From contig NZ_LT629751.1 of NCBI RefSeq assembly GCF_900104805.1, forward strand, positions 2,461,001 to 2,525,000: a stretch of 64,000 nt of DNA, given 5' to 3'. The position numbers and the translations under genes were made by a program. Shown here piece after piece: positions 16,629 to 23,359 of the stretch. Numbering within the stretch: position 1 is the first letter of the stretch; each line of letters starts with the position of its first letter. The notes beneath the pieces are model-generated. The model saw nothing but the letters and a program-made list of their open reading frames with translations. It did not search any database and was not told the DNA's origin. The DNA comes from Pseudomonas oryzae (GTDB taxonomy: Bacteria; Pseudomonadota; Gammaproteobacteria; Pseudomonadales; Pseudomonadaceae).

Positions 16629-16757
16629 TCAGCCCTGCTTCAGCACCACCAGCACGAAGCCGCAGACGATGCCGGCCAGGGCGATCAGCCAGCCGATCCG
16701 GTAGCCACGGTTCTTGTTCGCCTGGCGAACGGGATCCACGGGTTTCTTCTTTTTCAC
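16629..16757 (-). CDS. Small single-helix membrane protein, 42 aa
   Basis: Start GTG 16757 with GGTGG just upstream. A Lys-rich head (KKKKPVDPVRQANKNRGYRIG) precedes one membrane helix, WLIALAGIVCGFVLVVL. Short proteins of this shape are conserved in Pseudomonas without known role. The 16408-16628 stretch before it holds nothing I can support. Confidence 0.65.
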   Translation of the reverse strand: MKKKKPVDPVRQANKNRGYRIGWLIALAGIVCGFVLVVLKQG

Positions 16758-16924
16758 AAGTCCACCTGCCTTTCGATCGGAACGAAGCGCATGCCCCTCC
16801 CGGAGGGGGCTGCGCGCAAGGCGGTCTTTGTAGGGCGCACGGGCCCGCTTGTCCAGCCCGGCAGCCCGCATATCCGCCCGGCTGCTTTATGATGGCGCGC
16901 CTCCCTCTGCACAGGACCCTGCCC

Positions 16925-17383
16925 ATGGCCAAATGGCTGGCAAAAACCGAACCTGCCGAATGCGGCATCGACGACTTCGCCAGGGCCCCGCAAACGCCCA
17001 TCCGCTGGGACGGGGTACGCAACTACCAGGCACGCAACTTCCTCAAGACCATGGCCGCAGGCGACGAGGTGTTCGTCTACCACTCGAGCTGCAAGGACAT
17101 CGGCATCGCCGGAGTGGTGCGGGTGGCGCGCACGGCCTATACCGACCCGACCCAGTTCGATCCCGAGTCGCCCTACTTCGACGCCAGGAGCACGCCGGAC
17201 AACCCGCGCTGGCAGGCGGTGGACATGGTGTTCGCGCGCAAGCTGCCGCGGCTGATCTCCCTCGACCGCCTGAAGGCCCTCCCCGGCCTGGAGAACCTGC
17301 CGCTGGTGCAACGCGGCAGCCGGCTGTCGGTGATGCCGGTCAGCGAGGAGGAGTGGCGGATCATCCTCGGCGAGCAGCACTGA
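16925..17383 (+). CDS. EVE domain protein (YTH-like fold)
   Basis: 152 residues covering one EVE domain: MAKWLAKTEPAECGIDDF, IRWDGVRNYQARNF, DEVFVYHSSCKDIGIAGV and a C-terminal LPLVQRGSRLSVMPVS. EVE domains are PUA/YTH relatives thought to bind modified bases in DNA or RNA, such as 5-methylcytosine derivatives. The protein is the whole-length type found in most proteobacteria. ATG 16925 has AGGA 9 bases upstream; an upstream in-frame ATG adds an atypical tail. Confidence 0.9.
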   Translation: MAKWLAKTEPAECGIDDFARAPQTPIRWDGVRNYQARNFLKTMAAGDEVFVYHSSCKDIGIAGVVRVARTAYTDPTQFDPESPYFDARSTPDNPRWQAVDMVFARKLPRLISLDRLKALPGLENLPLVQRGSRLSVMPVSEEEWRIILGEQH

Positions 17384-17531
17384 TCGGATGCGCAGCAGGG
17401 GCCGCTCCAGCGTTGCCGCTGCCGTCCCGGATTTCGACCTTCGCCCTGCGCGGGCGACGGAGCAACGCCCCCAGCCATGAGCGGCGGCACGCCAGGTCCG
17501 CCGCCTCGGCCAGGATGGCGCCTCGGCCCTG

Positions 17532-17873
17532 CTACATCAGCGCGTCGATCAGCAACGCATTGCTGTAGACCAGGCTGCCGTCGCTGGCACGATGGCCAAC
17601 CAGGTGGAACTGCCCACGCTGGTCTTCCTTGCGCAGGTAGACCCGCAGGTGGCAATCGGCCAATGGCCCGCACGCGGGCGGTGTGGTCAACTCCAGGGTG
17701 TCGAGGTCGACGTCGACCAGCACCTCGGACTCGCCGCTGGCCTGCAGGCGCTCCTCGGCCTGCTCCAGGTGCAGACGGTCTTCGCCGCCGATGTAGAAGT
17801 GGATCAACCCCATGGGTACCGATTTCTCGGTGGGCTTGGACTTGCACCAACTCTCGATCTCGAAGCTGCTCAT
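17532..17873 (-). CDS. Conserved hypothetical protein, 113 aa
   Basis: Starts MSSFEIESWCKSKPTEKSVPMGLIHFYIGG at ATG 17873 behind GGGAG. It reads as a mixed alpha/beta cytosolic protein with a central helix (LHLEQAEERLQAS) and a strand-rich C-terminal half, with no membrane segment or catalytic motif. No family recognised. The preceding 17384-17531 shows nothing. Confidence 0.6.
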   Translation of the reverse strand: MSSFEIESWCKSKPTEKSVPMGLIHFYIGGEDRLHLEQAEERLQASGESEVLVDVDLDTLELTTPPACGPLADCHLRVYLRKEDQRGQFHLVGHRASDGSLVYSNALLIDALM

Positions 17874-18487
17874 GGCGAATTCTCCCGAGTCGCGTGAAAG
17901 GTCTGGGCGATGCTCGCCGCTCAGGATGGTCGCGTGTGCGCCATCCTCCCGGCCGCTCGTCCACCTCCGCAGCGCGAAGCCACTGCGCGGCGCCAGCTCC
18001 GCCCGCCCCGGGGGCGGAACCACGCCGGCCAGTCGATCCCCGCATCGCTATTGGGATCGACCGCGCAGGGCCCGCCCAGTTCCCGAAACGGCGGGGCCGG
18101 CAGACTGGCGCGGCGCCCGCGGCGGTGCACTGATCGCCCTGGCCCGCCCCGGCAAACCTGCGCCTGCTCCAGTGCGACCGCCGCTGACCGGGTTGACGAT
18201 CGGCACAGAAGAACGCGGATCGCCCCCGACGAGCGGCAGAGGCCCGCCCGGCAGCCAGGACTGCCGCGTCTGCGGACCGGGTAGCGCGATCCACAGCGGG
18301 AGCGTTCCGCAGCATCCCCTCCCCGACCAGCCTCGTTTTGGGGCATGTCGCGCACATTAGGGGCAAGCGCTCGGCGCTCCCCGGGCGCCGCGCCCTCCCC
18401 CTCCGGCCCCTCTGGAACGCGGCTCGCAGCTGGCTTGGCGCTTGCATTCGTCCCCTTCGCGCCATGTGGCGCCAGGAGAAGCGAACG
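17874..18487. other. 614-base intergenic region with a CAP-domain gene fragment
   Basis: No intact gene is supportable. Apart from the CAP remnant at 18012-18094 the sequence is GC-rich and low in structure, and its last 40 bases carry the ribosome site of the transport gene. Confidence 0.5.
18012..18094 (-). pseudogene. Fragment of a CAP/SCP-domain gene
   Basis: Translated on the minus strand this gives FRELGGPCAVDPNSDAGIDW and a few further residues, about 60% identical to the C-terminus of the intact CAP gene at 20240-21091 (FRELGAAYAIDPKSDAGIYW). Neither the upstream domain nor the stop is preserved. It is a remnant of a duplicated paralogue. Confidence 0.6.
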
Positions 18488-19543
18488 ATGGGATGGCTCA
18501 GGGCAGTGATAGTACCGCTGGCGGCGATGTCCTCGCTGGCGCAGGCGCAGGACGTGCTGAAGGTCTACAACTGGGTCGATTACATCGACCCGGCAGTGGT
18601 CGCCGACTTCGAGCGCGCAAGCGGCATCAAGGTCGATTACCGGCAATTCACCACCTCGGGGGAAATGCTGGCAGCTCTGGATCGCGGCGAACGCTTCGAC
18701 GTCATCGTCCCGACCAGCGACTCGGTGCTCGCCAAGCTGCTGCAGGAGCAGCGCCTGCAGCCGCTGCAGACGGAGCAGCTGACCCATTACGCCAGCCTCA
18801 GCCCTGACCTGCCGATCAAGCTCTCGGCGTTCCAGCAGGCCCATCGCTACGTGGTGCCCTACATGTGGGGGACGGTCGGGCTCTTCGTCAACACCGCGCT
18901 GGTGGCGCCCTTGTACGGAGGCGAACCGCCGAACAGCTGGAGCCTGCTGTTCGAGCCGGCCATGACGAAACAGCTGTCGGCCTGCGGCGTCAGCCTGCTG
19001 AATGCTCAGGAGGAGGTGTTTTCCATCTGGACCTCCTACAAAGGCCACAGCCTCGGCAGCAGCGGCCCGCGCCGGATCGCCGCCGCAGCACCGCAGATCC
19101 GCAACCCCGGCGTGCACGTCGGCCCGGCGGAGTTCTCCGCCTACACCGAGCAGATGCGCACCGGCAAGGTCTGCGCCGGCATGGCCTGGAGCGGTCTGGT
19201 CAATGCCGCCAACAGCGATGGCAAGCTGCGCTACAGCATTCCCGAGGAAGGCAGCCTGCTCTTCATCGACAGTCTGGCGATCCCGGCGAATGCGCCATCG
19301 CCAGCGCTGGCCCAGCGCTTCATCGACTTCATGCTGGCGCCGGAAAATGCCGCGCGCAACGCTCGCGCTATCGGCTTCACACCGAGCCTTGACCTGAACC
19401 GCGAGGAGTATCGTCGCCTGCTGCCCAAACTCAGCGTGCCCAGCAAGGATGAGCTGCGTCGCCTGCACTTCCTCGAACCGATCTCGGAAAAGCAGAAAGC
19501 GGCGATCGAGGAAGGCTGGCAGCAGTACATCGCCAAGGACTGA
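18488..19543 (+). CDS. Polyamine-type ABC transporter substrate-binding protein (PotF/SpuD-like)
   Basis: 351 residues. The signal peptide is MGWLRAVIVPLAAMSSLAQA, then the mature start QDVLKVYNWVDYIDPAVVADFE is the hallmark of PotF/SpuD proteins. Segments FDVIVPTSD, VPYMWGTVGLFVN and the C-terminal LNREEYRRLLPKL also fit. The family delivers putrescine or spermidine to an ABC permease from the periplasm. No permease or ATPase gene is adjacent, so it is an orphan that would feed a transporter encoded elsewhere. ATG 18488 follows AGGAGAAG. The polyamine specificity is inferred. Confidence 0.88.
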   Translation: MGWLRAVIVPLAAMSSLAQAQDVLKVYNWVDYIDPAVVADFERASGIKVDYRQFTTSGEMLAALDRGERFDVIVPTSDSVLAKLLQEQRLQPLQTEQLTHYASLSPDLPIKLSAFQQAHRYVVPYMWGTVGLFVNTALVAPLYGGEPPNSWSLLFEPAMTKQLSACGVSLLNAQEEVFSIWTSYKGHSLGSSGPRRIAAAAPQIRNPGVHVGPAEFSAYTEQMRTGKVCAGMAWSGLVNAANSDGKLRYSIPEEGSLLFIDSLAIPANAPSPALAQRFIDFMLAPENAARNARAIGFTPSLDLNREEYRRLLPKLSVPSKDELRRLHFLEPISEKQKAAIEEGWQQYIAKD

Positions 19544-19626
19544 AGCCGCTGTCGGGCGGTCGACGGCAGGGGAACGGGGAGACAGCCGGCGGACAACACG
19601 CGGGCTCTGGAAGGCGCAAAGCACAA

Positions 19627-19651
19627 GGGGGAGCCATTGGCTCCCCCTTCA
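19627..19651 (-). terminator. Terminator of the Crc-family RNA
   Basis: GGGGGAGCC/GGCTCCCCC, a 9-bp stem with a 3-base loop, at the 3' end of the minus-strand RNA. It is also positioned to end the plus-strand transport gene. Confidence 0.75.
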
Positions 19652-19990
19652 GTCGGTCATGCTTTGTTCTTGTTGTGCTGACGAGCTTGTTGTTGTTTTT
19701 GGCAGCCCGTCCGGACCCAGGGTCCGGTGGTAGTCCCAAGGCGGGACCTCAAGAGCAAGCATATTCTTTTGGACGCTGACGTTGCCGCCACCCTTGCGGG
19801 TCTTACCGGTGCTGGCCGCTGCCTCGGGGCAGTTTTATCGTTCTCGGTCCGGTCGCGGGGAGAACCCCTTGGGGCAACTCCTCTCCAAAAGAATCGGTTT
19901 GCTGCGCCTCCATCCTGTTGTTCTTGTTGTTATGGAGTCGTTACGTCTTGTTTTTGTTGTGTGGGTTCAGCGTTATTGTTTTTGTTGTGC
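19627..19990 (-). ncRNA. CrcZ/CrcY/CrcX-family small RNA
   Basis: A roughly 360-nt RNA read on the minus strand. It begins GCACAACAAAAACAATAACG, like CrcZ, and carries five or more A-rich catabolite activity motifs of AACAANAACAA type near 19980, 19955, 19922, 19693 and 19669. These RNAs titrate Hfq (with Crc) and so relieve carbon catabolite repression. A sigma-54 promoter lies at the right distance upstream and a terminator follows. CrcZ itself normally sits next to cbrAB; no cbr gene is here, so a CrcY- or CrcX-type paralogue is more likely. Confidence 0.88.
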
Positions 19991-20000
19991 CGCAGATAAA

Positions 20001-20015
20001 GCAGGCAGCGTGCCA
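20001..20015 (-). promoter_or_regulatory. Sigma-54 promoter of the Crc-family RNA
   Basis: On the minus strand TGGCACGCTGCCTGC, matching the -24 TGGCAC and -12 TGC elements, ends 11 bases before the predicted RNA start at 19990. RpoN dependence with CbrB activation is known for CrcZ and CrcY. Confidence 0.88.
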
Positions 20016-20091
20016 ACTTTAAAAAATCCTTTAAAAACAATGATTTAGCAAAAACTCCAGCAGATCGCCTGGCGCCAGAAACGACCAATCC

Positions 20092-20137
20092 GTTACCCAC
20101 GAACCCAGCAGGCGTTACGCCGGAGCGGCGTGGTAAC
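20092..20137 (-). promoter_or_regulatory. Candidate CbrB activator sites
   Basis: GTTAC at 20114-20118 and GTAAC at 20133-20137 are separated by exactly 14 bases, the spacing I recall for CbrB sites. A further GTTAC half-site is at 20092-20096. They lie about 100-145 bases upstream of the RNA start, a normal enhancer distance. Confidence 0.6.
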
Positions 20138-20239
20138 ACCTCCCGCTGGCGCTCCGTGCCTCCCCCTCCTCGGCTGCCGGGCCTGCAAGGCGCGGCAGGC
20201 AGCGGACCGCAGCGCCCAGGCAAGTCCGGCGCGCTGAAT

Positions 20240-21091
20240 TCACGGCGCACCGAACAGCGCGGTCCAGTAGATACCGGCATCGCTCTTCGGATCGATCGCG
20301 TAGGCCGCGCCCAGCTCGCGGAACCGCGGGTTCATCAGGTTGGCGCAGTGTCCCGGGCTGGCCAGCCAGCCCTCGACCACCTTGCCGGCGCTTTCCATCC
20401 CGGCGGCGATGTTCTCGCCGATCAACCCGCCGCTGTAGCCGGCCAGCTCGGCCCGGTCGCTGGGAATGCGGCCGTCGCGGTCCTTGTGGGCGAAGAAGTT
20501 GCCGTTGGCCATGGTCCGGCTATGGGTCTCCGCCGCCGCCCCCAACGTGGCACTCCAGGCCAGCGGCGCTGCCGCGGCGTAGGGCTGGCCGCCACACTGG
20601 CGCGACTGGGCGCGGGCGGCGTTGATCCGTTCGAGCAGCTTCTGCCCTTCCACCTGCCAGTCGCCCAGGTGCGCGTCCAGCAGCGGCCGCGCCAGCACGA
20701 TGCGCCAGTCGCGCCCGGACTGGCTGACACCGATGTCGACGAACTGCGGGTCCAGCAACACCTGGCAGAAGCTCTCCTGCAGCATCTTCATGGCCGTCTG
20801 CGCGTCACGCGGTCCGGACAGGCTGATGGCCTGGGCATTGACCATCGGATAGGCGGCGCGGGTCAGCGCCTCCTGCAAATCGCCGACCATGCCGGCAGGC
20901 TGCTTCAGACGCGGATCGGCCGCCAGCGGCGGCATCTCCTCGGACGCCTGGCCGGCGCAGTGCTGCGCCTGGCTGCGGTAGGCGTTGATCGCCCCCAGCA
21001 GCTGCCCCTCTTCGCTCGCCCCCGCGATAGCGGCGAACCCCAGTCCCAGCGACAGCGCGGCGAGCCGCGCGACGGATGAAGCGATATGCAT
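20240..21091 (-). CDS. CAP/SCP-domain secreted protein with a degenerate second domain
   Basis: 283 residues: signal peptide MHIASSVARLAALSLGLGFAAIAGA, then two similar halves. The C-terminal half (about 135-283) is a clear CAP domain: LLERINAARAQSRQCG, AAETHSRTMANGNFFAHKDRDG, GENIAAG, WLASPGHCANLMNPRFRELG. The N-terminal half (LLGAINAYRSQAQHCAG onward) follows the same plan but lacks the HxxxM and GENI signature. CAP proteins are extracytoplasmic with varied roles, and bacterial functions are mostly unknown. ATG 21091 follows GGGGAGA. A gene fragment of a paralogue lies at 18012-18094. Confidence 0.88.
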   Translation of the reverse strand: MHIASSVARLAALSLGLGFAAIAGASEEGQLLGAINAYRSQAQHCAGQASEEMPPLAADPRLKQPAGMVGDLQEALTRAAYPMVNAQAISLSGPRDAQTAMKMLQESFCQVLLDPQFVDIGVSQSGRDWRIVLARPLLDAHLGDWQVEGQKLLERINAARAQSRQCGGQPYAAAAPLAWSATLGAAAETHSRTMANGNFFAHKDRDGRIPSDRAELAGYSGGLIGENIAAGMESAGKVVEGWLASPGHCANLMNPRFRELGAAYAIDPKSDAGIYWTALFGAP

Positions 21092-21279
21092 GAAAGTCTC
21101 CCCGGAGTCGATTGCCCCCATGATGCGCGATTGGCGGCTTCAGATCATGTCCGCATTCGCGTCCCGGATCGCTGACGGCACCTGGGAAAGCCCACGCCCC
21201 GACTATCACACAAGCGCCGCAAAGCCGTCCCGCCCCGCTACAATGCACGGTTCGTTTGTAGCGCTCGCGAGCCCGCCCC

Positions 21280-23280
21280 ATGTCTCTACCCAAGCACCAC
21301 CTGGAACTGCTCAGCCCCGCGCGGGATGTCACCATCGCCAAGGAAGCCATCCTGCATGGCGCCGACGCCGTGTACATCGGCGGCCCCAGCTTCGGTGCCC
21401 GGCACAATGCCGAGAACAGCGTCGCGGATATCGCCGAGCTGGTGAAGTTCGCCCAGCTGTTCCATGCGCGGGTGTTCGTCACCCTCAACACCATCCTGCA
21501 CGACGACGAGCTGGAAGCGGCACGCACGCTGATCCACGAGCTGTACGACGCCGGCGTCGATGCGCTGATCGTGCAGGACATGGGCATCATGGAGCTGGAC
21601 ATTCCGCCCATCGAGATCCACGCCAGCACCCAGACCGACATCCGCACCCTGGAGAAGGCCAAGTTCCTTTCCGACGTCGGCTTCTCCCAGCTGGTGCTGG
21701 CCCGCGAGCTGAACTTGCAGGAAATCCGCCAGATCAGCGACAGCGTGGATGCCGCAGTGGAGTTCTTCATCCACGGCGCGCTGTGCGTGGCCTTCTCCGG
21801 GCAGTGCTATATCTCTCACGCGCAGACCGGGCGCAGCGCCAACCGCGGCGACTGCTCGCAGGCCTGCCGTCTGCCCTACACCCTCAAGGACGAGAGTGGC
21901 GCGGTGGTGGCCTTCGAGAAGCACCTGCTGTCGATGAAGGACAACAACCAGAGCGCCAACCTGCGCGCACTGATCGACGCCGGCGTGCGCTCGTTCAAGA
22001 TCGAGGGGCGCTACAAGGATGTCAGCTACGTCAAGAACATCACCGCCTACTACCGCCAGCGTCTCGACGAGATCCTCGAGGAGCGCGGCGATCTGCAGCG
22101 CGCCTCCAGCGGTCGCACCGAGCACTTCTTCGTGCCCGACCCGGAGCGCACCTTCCACCGCGGCAGCACCGACTACTTCGTCAACGACCGCCTGGTCGAC
22201 ATCGGCGCCTTCGACTCGCCGAAGTTCACCGGCCTGCCGGTCGGCGAGGTGCTCAAGGTCGGCAAGCGCGACCTGGTCGCCAACACCACCGACCCGCTCG
22301 CCAACGGCGACGGCCTCAACGTGCTGGTCAAGCGCGAGGTGGTCGGCTTCCGCGCCAGCGTGGTCGAGCTGCTCAAGCAGTTCGAGGAGGACGGCCAACC
22401 GCGCTGGCAGTACCGCGTCGAGCCCAACGAGATGCCGGAAGAACTCAAGCGCCTGCGTCCGAACCATCCGCTCAACCGCAACCTCGACCACAACTGGCAG
22501 CAGGCGCTGCTGAAGACCTCCGCCGAGCGGCGCGTCGGCGTCGACTGGCAGGCCGAACTGAGCGCCGAGCGCATCACCCTGACCGCCACCAGCGAGGAAG
22601 GCGTCAGCGCCTCGGCGACCCTCGCCGGCACCTTCGGCGCGGCCAACAAGCCGGAGCAGGCCCGCGAGCAGCTGCACGACCTGCTGTGCCAGCTGGGCAC
22701 CACCATCTACCACGCCGATACCGTGGCGATCGATGCGCCGCAGATGCCGTTCGTGCCCAACTCGCAGCTCAAGGCCCTGCGCCGCGAGGTGATCGAGGCG
22801 CTCACGGCTGCGCGCCTGGCGATGCATCCGCGCGGCAGCCGCAAGCCGGTCAGCGTGCCACCGCCGGTGTACCCTGAGTCGCACCTGAGCTTCCTCGCCA
22901 ACGTCTACAACGAGAAGGCACGCGCCTTCTACCACCGCTTCGGCGTGCAGCTGATCGACGCGGCGTACGAAGCCCACGAGGAGACCGGCGAAGTGCCGGT
23001 GATGATCACCAAGCACTGCCTGCGCTTCTCCTTCAACCTATGCCCGAAGCAGGCCAAGGGCTACACCGGCGTGCGCAACAAGGTCGCGCCGATGCAACTG
23101 GTGCACGGCGACGAGGTGCTGACCCTGAAGTTCGACTGCAAGCCGTGCGAGATGCACGTGATCGGCAAGATCAAGGGCCACATCCTCAACCTGCCGCAGC
23201 CGGGCAGCCAGGCAAGCATCGTCGCCGAGATCAGCCCGGAAGACCTGATGAAGACCATCAAGAGGCAGCCGCTGCACTGA
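21280..23280 (+). CDS. rlhA: U32-family RlhA, 23S rRNA C2501 hydroxylation protein
   Basis: 666 residues, the long U32 type like E. coli RlhA (YdcP), not the shorter TrhP. The U32 signature is VEFFIHGALCVAFSGQCYIS near residues 161-180. Further conserved segments are RGDCSQACRLPY, RSFKIEGRYKDVSYV and a C-terminal Cys pair, CLRFSFNLCPK, with later DCKPCEMHV, which may hold an iron-sulfur cluster. The protein makes 5-hydroxycytidine in 23S rRNA from prephenate-dependent chemistry in E. coli; that role is inferred by family. It stands alone, ending at a strong bidirectional terminator. Confidence 0.88.
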   Translation: MSLPKHHLELLSPARDVTIAKEAILHGADAVYIGGPSFGARHNAENSVADIAELVKFAQLFHARVFVTLNTILHDDELEAARTLIHELYDAGVDALIVQDMGIMELDIPPIEIHASTQTDIRTLEKAKFLSDVGFSQLVLARELNLQEIRQISDSVDAAVEFFIHGALCVAFSGQCYISHAQTGRSANRGDCSQACRLPYTLKDESGAVVAFEKHLLSMKDNNQSANLRALIDAGVRSFKIEGRYKDVSYVKNITAYYRQRLDEILEERGDLQRASSGRTEHFFVPDPERTFHRGSTDYFVNDRLVDIGAFDSPKFTGLPVGEVLKVGKRDLVANTTDPLANGDGLNVLVKREVVGFRASVVELLKQFEEDGQPRWQYRVEPNEMPEELKRLRPNHPLNRNLDHNWQQALLKTSAERRVGVDWQAELSAERITLTATSEEGVSASATLAGTFGAANKPEQAREQLHDLLCQLGTTIYHADTVAIDAPQMPFVPNSQLKALRREVIEALTAARLAMHPRGSRKPVSVPPPVYPESHLSFLANVYNEKARAFYHRFGVQLIDAAYEAHEETGEVPVMITKHCLRFSFNLCPKQAKGYTGVRNKVAPMQLVHGDEVLTLKFDCKPCEMHVIGKIKGHILNLPQPGSQASIVAEISPEDLMKTIKRQPLH

Positions 23281-23313
23281 TGCAGCCCCCGACTGAGCCA
23301 GTAACGCAGAATA

Positions 23314-23340
23314 CGAGGGGCCGCATGATGCGGCCCCTCG
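23314..23340. terminator. Bidirectional terminator
   Basis: CGAGGGGCCGCAT with its complement, a nearly perfect 27-base palindrome between the convergent rlhA and adhesin genes. Confidence 0.85.
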
Positions 23341-23359
23341 TCTTTCAGGCTGTGGCTAA

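Noticed and set aside
21286-23016. A 576-codon open frame antisense to rlhA
   Set aside because: It is the mirror frame of a GC-rich gene. The composition is Val/Leu/Gly/His-rich without family features, and the sense strand has the full RlhA signature.
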